Positions 43,001-54,345 of a DNA stretch of 64,000 nt are shown in pieces. The stretch lies in NCBI RefSeq assembly GCF_014905175.1, contig NC_057791.1:24032537-24096536 (forward strand). The letters run 5' to 3'. Positions within the stretch are counted from its first letter, which is position 1; each line of letters starts with the position of its first letter. The stretch comes from Aphidius gifuensis (taxonomy: Eukaryota; Arthropoda; Insecta; Hymenoptera; Braconidae). The translations under genes were made by a program, and so were the position numbers. The notes below the pieces were generated by a model. It did no database searches, was not told where the DNA came from, and saw nothing but the letters and a program-made list of their open reading frames with translations.

Positions 43001-44979
43001 AAAAATTTACTTTGTTGAAAATAAAAATAAATAAATTATTTACAAATTTTTTTTTTTATCTTTATTTTATGGAAAATTATATTTAAACATTTAGAAATGA
43101 AAAAATACTTTTTTTTTTAAATTTTAATCATGAAAATTATATTAAATAAAAAATAGAAAAAAATAAATATAAATATAAATATTTTTTTTTCATATGGAAT
43201 TAAATAATTTTGAAAAGAAAAATTAATAAATTTTTTGTGAATTTAAAATAAGGGAAATAATTTAAAATTCAACTGATCAATATTCACTAAAAAAAAAACA
43301 TCAAATCAAATACGATAAATTAAAAAGATACAAAGACAATAGAAAAAAGAAAAAACAAGGTGTAAAATTTAATTTACAAGATAAAAAGTATTTGGTATTC
43401 AAGTAAAAAGAATTATAAAAGATAAAAAAGAAAAATTCAAGTTTAAAATCACACTTGTCACAAGTAATTTGTATGTACATTCCAATGAATCTAAATATTG
43501 TCACTGGAAAAATTTAACATTCATCAAAGCAAGAAATAAAATTGTCTTCTAAATTCTCTAGGTCATGCCTCCAGCAATAATAACGACCATCTTTTAAAAT
43601 GAAGAATATATTCTGCCCAAGCTGACAAAACTCTTTTATTTTCTTCTTTAAATTTCAACAATAACATATTTTTATTATTTTCCCCTCATCTCTTGTTCTA
43701 CATTCATCCAAAATAAAATTACTACAAAATATAAAATAAAAAAAAATTCAATATTTTATATTTTAAAAGATTAAAAAATAATAAAAAGTATAAAAAAATT
43801 TATTTACACATCTAAAAAATATATTAAACACTAAAATGAATTTAAAAAAAAATATCTAGCAATGTTGAAATTAATTTTTATATATAAAAAATAACAAAAA
43901 AAATATTTAAAAAAACACAACTCAATTGAATTAAATTTTAATCTTAAATTTTATATCTTTTTTACTTTAGCCATTGTCTTCTGGTTTTTTTTTTTAATTT
44001 ATTTTACTTGTTTACCTGTATTTTTTTTACTGAAAAAAAAAAAAAAACTGAGCATATTATAGTTTGTTTATTTGTCTCGTTATTCTCTGTGGTATTGCAG
44101 GCCACACAAACGTATTTAAGTCTTTAATTTTCTAATTCTTGATGTACATATATACATGCACTTTTAATAGAAACAAATATCGCGACTGTATTATCATGTC
44201 AAGTGAAACAAAGTAGAAGCAACAGTGCCACAATGACTTAACCAGAATTTGTATTGTTACAATTTTAAAAATATATAAATATAAAAAGTGTATTTGTGTG
44301 TATGCACTTTGGTAGTTTGGTGTATACTACACATCTAACACGATAATCGAAACCACCGACCAGAAAAAATTTACTTTTCTCTACATATTCTATACTCATA
44401 CAAACACACACACACACTTGCAAATAAACAAATATAAACTTGATCTTTTTATTTTTTATCTCATACAAAAGCTACCAACTTTTGTTCAATTTAACGCTGA
44501 ATTAACCATTCGGTATATCCACGCATACATTTGTTTATAAATTCATTTTTTTTTTATTCTTTTTTTGGTTTTAAACTAAACGAAAAAATAGAAAAAAATA
44601 AAATTAATTTTCAAAGGTCATAAGTTTTTGAGGAATAGCGAGGAGTATTTTCTTCTTTTTTTTTTAACCTTCTTTTGTATTTTTTTTTTTTTCATTCAAT
44701 TTGCATTATTTGAATTGGCCTTGTTTTATTATTATTATTTTTTTCTTTTCTGGAAATAATATAATGATTTGTAAGAAGAAAAAAAAATATAAGCCTTGCT
44801 TTTTTGAAAATTTAAAGTTTTTTTCTATTTTTAATTGAGATAGTACTTTTTTTTTTATAAAAATATTTTTATAATAAAAGTTGGAAGACTATATAATGCT
44901 GTTTAATGGTCCTTGGCAGTTTTTTTGAAAAATTTAATGAAATCATGTAAAAAGCTCTTGATTTTCGTGGTAATAAATA
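40067..44979. other. AT-rich non-coding stretch
   Basis: No exon is supported. The minus-strand frame 41784-42248, at 154 codons the second longest in the window, translates runs of A/T and lacks any domain. Slightly richer patches lie at 41050-41150, 42240-42360 and 42760-42960. Confidence 0.45.
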
Positions 44980-45330
44980 TCTCAGTAGTACAAGTCAATA
45001 ACGAGGTCAGGCGTAAACCTGATTTCTTTTTATTTTACATTTAGAATTGATAAAAAATTATTTGGTAATACTAAAATAATTAGTTCATTGTTTTATTAAA
45101 ATTTTTAATTATTTTTGGTAAATTTATTTGAGAAAAAATTTAAAAAATTTACTGATATTTCAGTAGTACAAGTCAAGCAGCAAAAGTCAGACGTCAGGAG
45201 CATTTTTTTTTATTTTTTATTTCACGTGTATGATTAAGGAATAATTGGCAAATAAATAAAAAAATTGATTCAATTTTTTATTCGTTTTTGAGTTATATAT
45301 ATTCCATAATTTTATCTGAAAAAATTTACA
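44980..45330. repeat. Tandem duplication, period about 178 bp
   Basis: CAGTAGTACAAGTCAA followed by GTCAG and a T-rich tail occurs at 44983 and again at 45161. Each is followed by related AT-rich sequence ending in an AAAATTTA-type block. Copies are substantially diverged, indicating an old tandem duplication just upstream of the LTR element. Confidence 0.5.
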
Positions 45331-45697
45331 AATTTTTAGCATAAAATTATAAATGTCTGTAGTCAAACTGAAAATAGTACTTGCCAATTTTAAGTGTGAA
45401 ATGATATTTACAACTATATTTAATAATTTTATATAGTTTCATCTTATTAGTGAATTGATTTGTTATTTATAGATGTAAATTTTCTCGTTCGTTGGGTTTA
45501 AATTATTAATCCAGATGTATGTTTCTGATGAGAGACTTGTAATTTATGCCAGTACTGCAAGTTCAATAATATTCGCTTGACTACTGTCGCAAAACAGAAT
45601 ATCTATTTCAGTATAATATCACTTGCAAAATGAATTCATTGAGCAAATAATAAACTGGGAAAAATATCATTTTAAAAATCTAAAAAAGAATATAATT

Positions 45698-46742
45698 TGT
45701 AGCGATTCTCGCTGCCTTATAGGCTGATCAAGACCGATCCAACGGAAATCCTCCAACCAACGACTTCGTTTTTATATTTTATTTTATATTTCTTTTTGTA
45801 TATTATTATTATTATCGTTCATTATATTTTTCCCCCTTTTTCACCAAGATAGAGAGAGGATGGTTTGGAGTGGGGAGATCCGAGCTGCTCCGAAATATCT
45901 TGGGCTGAACTCACTCTCTTGGCTGTGGGACGTGGTAAGAAACACACGTTTCGAGATCAGCTCTTGGTTTTACGTTATGTAGGGTACTCATGTGTCTAGC
46001 TGGATACTCAGCGGACACGTGGCTTTGGTAGGTTAGTTTTGGGGCGTTGTCTGTGTTAATCACGGGACAACGTCAAGCATACATTTTTCATTTGTTAATT
46101 TAGTCTAATTAATTTTGTTAGAAACGCGGTCCCTTTGTTTATTTAGTTAATAAATTAAATTCAAGGTCGCGAGTAAGTTATGTTGTACGTTTTGGAATAT
46201 TGAGACTCTGATTATGTTTTGGACTTTGAGACTACGTTTTTGTATTTTGGATTTAAGATTAAGTTTTGGTTAAATAAATAATACGTTTTGGTTTTTGAGT
46301 ATAAAATAATAATGTGTTATTGTTGATTATTTTGATTTGACTGTAATTATTTTTCTTGTAACTTTATCCGGCCCTTCTACCACAACCAGCACACTGAGCG
46401 AGTCTAGCTTCCCTCTAGGCTAGTTGTCAACGGTTATTTGGTTATTTTGTTGTATATTTGGGTTGTTGGGTTATTTGTTGCTATTTGGTATTTTTGGGTA
46501 TGAATGTGTTAAGCCTTTTTCGAGTTTTAGGGCGAATTGAAAACTCATGATTTTAGACTAAGCCTTTTTCGAGTTTTAGGGCGAATTGAAAACGTCATGA
46601 TTTTAACAGTTAATAATAATAGTTGGTTATTTTGGATTTTGAGTTTGGTTAGTTTTCTGTTTTGAGATAAATTAATATATAAACCAAATAACATTCTTGA
46701 TAATTAGTCCGAGAAGGTAACGAGCAGAAATGCCACGTTACA
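45698..46742 (+). repeat. 5' LTR (1045 bp)
   Basis: It starts TGTAGCGATTCTCG and ends GTTACA directly before the primer-binding site. Compared with the 3' LTR it has many short extra blocks in its first 600 bp (near 45722, 45858, 45920, 45955, 46000-46060) but only three substitutions in the last 445 bp. It includes a 49-bp internal tandem duplication. Confidence 0.93.
46510..46606 (+). repeat. 49-bp tandem duplication inside the LTR
   Basis: The unit TAAGCCTTTTTCGAGTTTTA... ending in CATGATTTTA occurs twice in a row and is present identically in the 3' LTR (from about 51951). The duplication therefore predates this insertion. A repeated U3/R element of this kind could be a regulatory repeat. 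Confidence 0.85.
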
Positions 46743-46744
46743 AA

Positions 46745-46762
46745 TGGCGCCCAAACAGGGAC
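46745..46762 (+). other. Primer-binding site, tRNA-Lys type
   Basis: TGGCGCCCAAACAGGGAC lies two bases after the LTR end. It matches the tRNA-Lys3 primer site known from lentiviruses at 17 of 18 positions. It would be paired by the 3' end of a host tRNA-Lys to prime minus-strand DNA synthesis. This fixes the element's orientation as plus. Confidence 0.9.
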
Positions 46763-46801
46763 TCGTTATCAAGAAAAATTTTAAAAGCAAGTTTTAATAG
46801 T

Positions 46802-47052
46802 TAACAACTCCGTTTTCGATAAGTTCATTATTTATTGGCTAGGTAACGAGCGACTACCCATTAACAACTCCGTCTAATCAATTAGTTAATTCTAGAAAAC
46901 GCGATATTAACTGATACTTGTTTGTTTAACAACTCCGTTATTTACAACTTTGATTATTTAATAGGTGCGATATTAATAGTTATTTTCGCGCAATATTTAT
47001 TGACAACTCCGCTTAATTACTTAGTGAATTGTAGATAACGCGATATTAATCA
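46802..47052 (+). repeat. Leader repeat array 1 (TAACAACTCCG)
   Basis: The motif T(A/G)ACAACTCCG recurs near 46802, 46862, 46926 and 47000, alternating with (A/T)(C/G)GCGATATTAA near 46898, 46967 and 47039. Spacing is 60-74 bp. The array follows the primer-binding site directly, in the untranslated leader where packaging or dimerisation signals usually lie. Confidence 0.75.
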
Positions 47053-47470
47053 AATAGTATTTTTAATTAAGCAAAACAATATATAAAAACTTTGTAAACC
47101 CTAAAGGCACTGAAAAAGTACATTAAAATGTTCAAGTGCTCGTGTGGTTGTCAGCCATGCTGTGTAGTTGTCGCTAGTGACTTCGCATATACAAGTTTGT
47201 ATATGTGTGTGTGTAGAGACGCCGAGAGATTCGTCGCCGGGTGTACAACCGGTTAGCTTCACTTTACTTCGAGCGTTCTATGCTGCTACACCGTCATGCT
47301 AGGTTTTTGACAGCTGCCGTTGCATCATTATTAAAACTGCGTTTTAAAGTGTTTGAATGAATAATTGATGTATGAAAAATCAGTGCATTTGGTTTATTGA
47401 GGGTTATATGTTGTTAAGCTACAAATAAAATAAGGTAACTGAATTTATTTTGATTACTGGTTTTGTGTGA

Positions 47471-47652
47471 CTTTGTGGTTGCTCACGAAGTCCACAGATA
47501 AAATAATATACCTTTATTTTATTATATTATTTTATTAATTAATAAATTAAAATCGTTATTTGTAGGAATATAATTTAGTGAGTTTGTGTAGAATAGTTAA
47601 TTTCAAAAGACCTTGTGGATGCTCACGAGGCCGAATAAAATAAAATATACCT
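47471..47652 (+). repeat. Leader repeat pair (TTGTGG...GCTCACGA)
   Basis: Two copies of a roughly 42-bp block, at 47471-47513 and 47611-47652, share CTTGTGG(T/A)TGCTCACGA(A/G)G followed by AATAAAATAAAATATACC-like sequence. They lie 140 bp apart in the leader. Confidence 0.75.
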
Positions 47653-47814
47653 GGTGACAGTCGTCGCCGATTTTTTTATTTGCGTGTGTAATAATATATT
47701 AGAATAAAAATTAATATTGTGTGTATTATAAAATAATTGTTTAATAATTATTAAACTCATTGTTAACGTGCCAAAAAAAACGCCTGTTGTCTGGCAAGAC
47801 CCGTGTCGGGCGTG

Positions 47815-47841
47815 CTCTCTCTCTCTCTCTCTCTCTCTCTC
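47815..47841 (+). repeat. (CT)n microsatellite in leader
   Basis: About 13 uninterrupted CT units inside the untranslated leader of the retrotransposon. Confidence 0.95.
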
Positions 47842-48096
47842 ACTATATTACTATATCGCAGTCTGTCTCAAAATCAGGTGACACTCAGGCTCTCCTTTGT
47901 GTTACTTGTCGGGATCCGATTGCGTCATCTTGCTTTGTCTAAATAGTTTGGATAGCAACAGTGCTAATTGTTTTTTTTTGTTGGACTAATTCATATTGTT
48001 TAAAATAATTTTCGACTGTTTGCTTTCATTTAAAAAGTAAATCAAATTGTTGAATCAGTTAATGTAGTAGTTAAATTGTCTAGATAAAATAGATTG

Positions 48097-48520
48097 TTGG
48101 TCCCTGGCTGACTCAGGGATAAACAGACCATTTTACTTATTTAAATAATTTAGTTTTTCTCGTTAGTTGTGTGGATTGATTGTTAAAGATCAACGGAGAC
48201 TAAAATAAACTAATTAATTCGTTTATACTATCGTATCTTCATTGTGTAGTAATTGGGATCGATTGATTATTGTTCTTGGTACTCAGGAATAAAATCAATT
48301 AGTCAGATAAATTAAATAAGCTAGTCTCCATCGTGTTACCGGCCAAATAAATTCTTTATTGTTCGTGGCTGAACTCAAGAATAATAAATAGATTAATCCA
48401 TCGTTGGTACTCTTGGTTAAGCAAAATAATTGAGTAGTGTCTTGGCCGACTCAGGACCTAATCAGCTAGTTGATTGTCTGAATAATTTGTCGTTTTGGTT
48501 GATCCAGAATAAAAACACTA
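48097..48520 (+). repeat. Leader repeat array 2 (GACTCAGGAATAAA)
   Basis: Six degenerate copies of a block like TTGGCTGACTCAGGAATAAA lie near 48099, 48272, 48361, 48401, 48440 and 48496, just before the gag start. The variants keep GG(C/T)...(A/C)TCAG or TCC/TC and an A-rich tail. Such an array is not typical of gypsy leaders. Confidence 0.6.
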
Positions 48521-48663
48521 ATTATTTAAACAATAACCGTACGTTGCTTTGTACAGATCAGAGCATAAATCGTCCGTTAATCACAGACGTAAATTCTACT
48601 TGGAACCACCTCGTGCCTCTTTCATTGTACTTTAACCCACTTGTTGTTGTTTGATCAGTCAAC

Positions 48664-50698
48664 ATGTCGGATAGTGCAGTAGTTGTTAAAAGGCGAGGTA
48701 GGCCACCGCGGAACCCCTCAATATCAATAAGTGCGGCTAGCTCTACTACCGGGTTAAACGGAAATCTAGCAACTGAGTCTTTGGTTAGTACTGATGCTCC
48801 AGTGGTTACCTTAACACAGGCATCACCAGAGGATCAGGCAGCTGGTGGTTCTAGTCGACCTCCATCTCGTCCAGACTCTTTTCTCTCTTCTTTGGGAAAT
48901 ATAGGAGATCTATTTGGAAGTGATGATGTTTCTAGGGATATTAATTATTCGGTAGACTCTCCGTCAATTTTAAATCAACGTGTCACCACACCAACAGGTC
49001 AATTTCCATTGACCATGCCGCGTGTTGAAAATTTGGGTCTTGGTCCTTCAGGTGGCGGATCTAATCCACCCCTGGCTAAAGGATCCACCAAGAGCACCAA
49101 AGTTTTAAAAGAAAAACCACCAGTAAGAACATTGCCGCGTTTAGATGATCTATTGCGAGATCATGAAGGTCCAGTCCTTCGTAGTAGGGTCAACTCACTT
49201 ATACCCTCGCGTGGTGATCTATCAAGTCGTCGGGTTGATCCTGATGATGACCTAGATCGTCACGAACCACTGCGTCGGCAAAAGACCAAAACACAGGTGG
49301 ATAACCACCAGGTAATTGGCGCTAACTCTATTCATCTCCCTGAGGCAACACAAAATGTTCCAAGACGTCAGGTTGATCCTAAAGACGATTTGGAATACGT
49401 AAATTCTCGTCATCAAAAGAACAGAATTTTGTTGGGTAATCAACGAGATTCTGGAGCGCGTTTACGTTGTCTCCCGGCACAATCATATGTTCCAAGACGT
49501 CAGGAATATCATGAATACGAATTGAATATGTGGAGCCACCGCCGCGTATGATCAGCGAGATTCTGATGCTTATGTTCGTCGCCAACCGTTAGAGCATCAA
49601 CAGGTTAGCTCAGGTCATCAGGGTAATCCTGATTACGACTTGGAATACCGAGGTGCTCCACGTCGCCAAGTAATCATTCCATCAATGGAAGACCTTCGAA
49701 TTTCAGAACCAGAAACCCGTCGTCAGAACCGAATGATTAGGATTCTCTTAGATTGCCACCTTCAATTTACTGGTAAATCAGGAGAAGATGTGGAAGAATT
49801 CTTGCCGAAAGTAAGTGCCTTCCTCACGGTTTCTCTTCTTCGTGGCCCTGCTTCGACATGGTTCATGACACATCTCGAAGAGTTGCCTAATCCGGGAGCT
49901 TGCTCGGGATAGCTTCGCAGATCCAGACTACCAACGTGCTCTGAGAGAAGAAATCGATAGACGGACTCAAGGTTCTAGTGAATCTATTCGAAGTTACATT
50001 TCATGTATGCGAGGTTTATTCCAACGTACCGATCCACCTTGGCCAGAAAGCGAGCGTGTTATCTATACGATTCGGAATTTGTTGCCCTCGTTCCAACGAT
50101 TAATTTCGGCTCGTACGTGTCCAACAATGAAAGCTGTGGAGGCTGAGGCAATACGACAGGAAAGGATCACACAGATCGCTCAGACCCGTCGTCCGCCTCC
50201 GAGACCAGAACTTTCATTGTGTCCGGGTTTCTAATTTCTACATCACGCACTGTTACTTTTACTCAACCCCGTCCATCGCACAAAGCAAAATGAGGTACGA
50301 AAAAGAGAAGAATAGAGTCTACAGAGTAACTGTAACCACAGACTCGAGGAAGATCTCAAGCTTTACTCACTTCATCAAGAGATCGAAAGAAATCATGATT
50401 GGGTGGAATCATCAAAAGTATCAACAAAGATGGAACAGGCTACTCAGTATTCACCACCAAGGTCAAGTACCATTGCCTCGATGTTAATCGTGATTCATCC
50501 CCAGTTCCAGGTTTCGATTCTCAGCTTGAACGCCCTGGTAGATCCGGCGGTTTTGGGATAGAATGCTGGAACTGTGATTCTCGTGGTCATATTCACCGCG
50601 ATTGTCAAGAACCACGTCGTCGGTTTTGTTACCGCTGTAGAAGATCTGGCGTAACATTAGCTTCCTGTCCATTTTGTAATTCGGGAAACGACAGTTGA
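48664..50698 (+). pseudogene. Broken gag gene (AT-hook, capsid remnants, zinc-binding cysteines)
   Basis: The start ATG at 48664 follows GTCAAC and opens a 295-codon frame. Near its N-terminus, VKRRGRPPRNP (48685-48717) is an AT-hook core (GRP flanked by basics). Further on are Arg/Asp repeats, for example SRRVDPDDDL, PRRQVDPKDDLEY and, in another frame, GNPDYDLEYRGAPRRQ. At least three net frameshifts break the gene, near 49546, 49895 and 50234-50399. Capsid-type signals remain in pieces: GKSGEDVEEFLPKV (about 49770-49815) and DYQRALREEIDRRTQG (about 49926-49974), matching the usual retrotransposon Gag pattern of ...DYQ..L..EI..RTQG. A zinc-binding tail at 50564-50676 has a CX2CX4HX4C knuckle (CWNCDSRGHIHRDC) and a CX2CX9CX2C cluster. 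Part of the capsid between the two pieces appears missing. The protein would normally package the element's RNA; this copy cannot encode it whole. Confidence 0.88.
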
Positions 50699-51155
50699 GT
50701 CTCACGGACCTGGTGCCTGAGCCTCAGTTGGTAGAGTTAACCCCGGCAAAATTGACTAGTAAAGTACCCCGGAGTTCTGTGTTAGATCATAGAATCTTAA
50801 CTCCGAGAGAAATACTTTTGACATGTATTAAACGCTCTTGTCAGTATGGCTACTCAACTATCAAGATCTGGACCTCCAGTTACTACCTTTGTTCAATCTG
50901 ATTCGGCACCTGGATGCCCAGGAACCGAACCACATTGCAACTGTGCTTTTCCGCTTTTCTTATATTATTCATAGGAATGTGGAGCTGGTCGAGGTTGATC
51001 CTTACCAGAGCCATATTGATAAAGACTTTCATACTATTCCGTACCATGTCCTAGTTGTTTTAGATATTGTTTCAGGAATCTCAGGAGCAAGAATCAACTG
51101 GACCAAAGACTTGACAAGAGATGAGAGAAGGATGTCGTCGTCGTTGGAGGAGTCT
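50699..51155 (+). other. Residual 3' internal segment without recognisable pol
   Basis: About 450 bp separate gag from the polypurine tract. The plus frame 50838-51191 has no reverse transcriptase, integrase or protease motif and reads into the LTR. It ends in RDERRMSSSLEESGEEA, a charged tail that could be the last few codons of a former pol. A large internal deletion is inferred because intact gypsy elements carry about 3 kb of pol here. Confidence 0.6.
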
Positions 51156-51166
51156 GGGGAGGAGGC
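51156..51166 (+). other. Polypurine tract
   Basis: GGGGAGGAGG plus one C sits immediately before the 3' LTR. This is the expected primer for plus-strand DNA synthesis. Confidence 0.85.
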
Positions 51167-52183
51167 TGTAGCGATTCTCGCTGCCTTATAGGCTGATCAA
51201 GAATCAACGGAAAACTCCAACCAACGACTTCGTTTTTATATTTTATTTTATATTTTTTTGTATATTATTATTATTATCGTTCATTATATTTTTCCCTTTT
51301 TACCAAGATAGAGAGAGGAGTGGGAGTGGGGACAGCTTGGTAGATCCGAGCTGCTCTGAAATATCTTGCTGAACTCACTCTTGGCTGTGGGACGTGGTAA
51401 GAAACACATGTTCCGAGAGATCAGCCTTTACGTTATGTAGGTACTCATGTGTCTAGGATACTCAGCGGACACGTGGATTTTGTGGTTAGTTTTGGGGCGT
51501 TGTTGTGTTAATCACTGACAACGTCAAGCATACATTTTCATTTGTTGATTTAGTTTAATTAATTTTGTTAGAAACGCGGTCCCTTTGTTTATTTAGTTAA
51601 TAAATTAAATTCAAGGTCAGTGAGTGTTATGTTGTACGTTTTGGAATATTGAGACTCTGATGTTTTGGACTTTGAGACTAATTTGTATTTTGGATTTAAG
51701 ATTAAGTTTGGATAAATAAATAATACGTTTTGGTTTTGAGTATAAAATAATAATGTGTTATTGTTGATTATTTTGATTTGACTGTAATTATTTTTCTTGT
51801 AACTTTATCCGGCCCTTCTACCACAACCAGCACACTGAGCGAGTCTAGCTTCCCTCTAGGCTAGTTGTCAACGGTTATTTGGTTATTTTGTTGTATATTT
51901 GGGTTGTTGGGTTATTTGTTGCTATTTGGTATTTTTGGGTATGAATGTGTTAAGCCTTTTTCGAGTTTTAGGGCGAATTGAAAACTCATGATTTTAGACT
52001 AAGCCTTTTTCGAGTTTTAGGGCGAATTGAAAACGTCATGATTTTAACAGTTAATAATAATAGTTGGTTATTTTGGATTTTGAGTTTGGTTAGTTTTGTG
52101 TTTTGAGATAAATTAATATATAAACCAAATAATATTCTTGATAACTAGTCCGAGAAGGTAACGAGCAGAAATGCCACGTTACA
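51167..52183 (+). repeat. 3' LTR (1017 bp)
   Basis: It has the same ends as the 5' LTR (TGTAGCGATT...GTTACA) and is followed by the AATT target duplication. Relative to the 5' LTR it lacks several blocks of 1-8 bp in the first 600 bp, but is almost identical from about 51735 to the end. Confidence 0.93.
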
Positions 52184-53768
52184 AATTATCTTTTGAGAAA
52201 AAATTATAAACAATGTTTATTTAATTATTTAAATCAGCTAATCAAATAAATAAATAAAATTTATCTACAAGAAATTTTGTTGAATGAAATTTCATTTGTA
52301 TAAAATTTTTATTTATCAAATTTATTGATTTGTTTTCATTTTTACTCGGAAAATTTTCAATCGTGTATTTATAAATTATCTTGAAACTTGAAAATCAATA
52401 ATGTACAGTTACAAATGTTCAAGTCAATTCGATGACTATTATTATTTTGCGCCAAAAGTAACACACTCTGTATACATTTATAAATATATATGTGCATAAA
52501 CAGTCGAGTAAAATACTTGGAAAAATAGTATATACCCGAAACAAAATGCAAAAAAAAAAACAATAATAAAAAAATTGAATAAAATACATGAAAAATCATG
52601 ATAAAGTTAAAAAGAAAAAAGAGATAAATTTTTTGATATGTCGCTCGTATATTTTACTAATTCTTAAAACTTGATTAAAACTTTACTCTAAAAAATTTTA
52701 TCACTGCTTTTTTGGTTATTTATTATTATTATTGAAACTATTATATAACCAGCCAAAAAATATATATAAAAACACGGTGTATTAACCGTAAAATTAAATA
52801 AATTAAAAAATATACCAAAAAAAAAAAAACTTGATTTGAGGATTTAAGTTTATAATAAAAAAAAAAATACTTTTAAAAACTTTTTTCCTTTGTTAATTTT
52901 ATTTTTACAGCATATTGAGTATATAAAATAAAAATTGAAAAAAAAAAAAAAAGAAATATATCGTTTTTGCTGAACGATTGAACTTTAAATGAAGAAAAAA
53001 TTTTAAACAGCACAATCATCAAAAAAAAAAAAAAAAAAAATACATATTTTAAAGTATATTGCTGATTTATATTTGATATATAAAATTTACGATAATATAA
53101 AAATAATAATAAAGTAAAAAATATTTAACTTAATTTGCTTTATCTAATAATAATTTGTCTTTTTAATTTTTCATATTAATTTTCATTAATATGTAATAGC
53201 ACATTTAACCAAAAAGAAAATTGTGATAATAAAAATAAAATTCTTAATTTTTTTTTAAATATAAATGATTATTATTTATTTAATATTATAAATAAATAAA
53301 TGGCCATTAAATTTTTTATAAATTGAGCAAAAAGGCGAACAGTTTGATTATAAAAGTAGGGAGATAATTGGAAGTCCACGAGGGTGGTTAACCCCAATGA
53401 AACCCGACACAAAATCGAATCACAATTTATATATAAAAGCATTGAAAAGATATATAGTATAAAGGAAAATTTGCCGTGGGCCTTGACCCGTGATTTTAGT
53501 TTGCAAAATTCGATTGTTCTCTCTTCTACCATCCAGAGAATATCAATTTTTTTTTTTTTCTATATTTTTTTAAAATATCCCATTTATTATTATTATTTTT
53601 GTTTTTTATATTCTTTTTCTCAAATTTTTTTCATACAATATTCAAAGCCTTTGATTTACTTTTTTATTTAATAATTTATTAACATAAAAAATATGAATTT
53701 TTATAAATCAAATTTAATTTCTTTTGAATCTTTTTGAATATTTTTAATTTACTTTATAGTAATTTTAA
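52184..53768. other. AT-rich non-coding stretch between transposons
   Basis: No gene is supported. A richer patch at 53340-53540 includes a GGTTAACC palindrome and open frames on both strands, but no splice context. It continues the host sequence interrupted at 45697. Confidence 0.45.
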
Positions 53769-54345
53769 TAGGGGTGTGCGAATAGTCTTCGAATCGAATC
53801 GAATCGAATAGTACTATTCGATTCGAAAATCGAATCGAATTATTCGAATTTTCGAATAGTCGAATAGCTACGAATAATTCGACTATTCGACATTATACGA
53901 ATATTCGAAAACTCGAATAATTCGAATAATGACGAATAGTCGAATAGTAACGAATAGTAACGAATAATTCGACTATTCGACTCTATGTTTTTAATTTTTC
54001 GAATAAAAATGATTTAATGCATTTAAAAATTGTTCCAAATGGAAGATAATAATTATTGTTACAATATTGAACCCAAACATGAGATAATTTTTTTATTTAT
54101 ATTTTAATGAATTTTATTAGGTATGTGTTAGTTACATACATTTGTAGCACAATCAAACTGGACTATATATTACGTGCGGATTGGCGTTTTTGTGCGGAAT
54201 CCGCAATTTTGTGCGTTTTTTTCCTTTTAAAGAGTTGTGCTAGCTTTCACTGTGCTATAGCAAAACTTTTTATAAATGATTGATCTTGATGAAGTTAGGC
54301 CTAAAATTATGTGCGAATTATGTGGGATTTATGTGCGAATAAATA
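53769..54345 (+). repeat. Left arm of the foldback
   Basis: Pairs with 55024-55600 along its length, with scattered mismatches. Outer part: CGAATA-rich subterminal repeats. Inner part: GTGCGG/CCGCA and ATGTGCGAAT blocks. A third partial copy of the inner motif (TTGATTCTTGATAAGTAGGCC...) lies in the loop near 54421. Confidence 0.85.

Larger units (their letters stand above)
45698..52183 (+). mobile_element. Gag-only Ty3/gypsy-type LTR retrotransposon, pol deleted
   Basis: The element is bounded by two related direct repeats beginning TGTAGCGATT and ending CCACGTTACA (TG...CA termini) and flanked on both sides by AATT (45694-45697 and 52184-52187), a perfect 4-bp target duplication. Order: 5' LTR 1045 bp; two-base spacer and primer-binding site; 1.9-kb leader full of short repeats; broken gag with AT-hook, capsid remnants and zinc-binding cysteines; a short leftover segment; polypurine tract; 3' LTR 1017 bp. 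No reverse transcriptase, RNase H, protease or integrase motif was found in the 4.4-kb interior, so it could move only with proteins from another copy. Long LTRs with a tRNA-Lys primer site are described for the Osvaldo/Ulysses group of insect gypsy-like elements, which is the suggested affinity. The interior is much less AT-rich than the flanks. Confidence 0.93.

Noticed and set aside
44878..44905. TGGAAGACTA resembling the start of miR-7
   Set aside because: Identity stops after ten bases and no hairpin partner was seen.
50838..51191. 117-codon frame after gag as possible pol or env
   Set aside because: No catalytic or structural motif of either; it reads into the 3' LTR and is probably scrap left by deletion.
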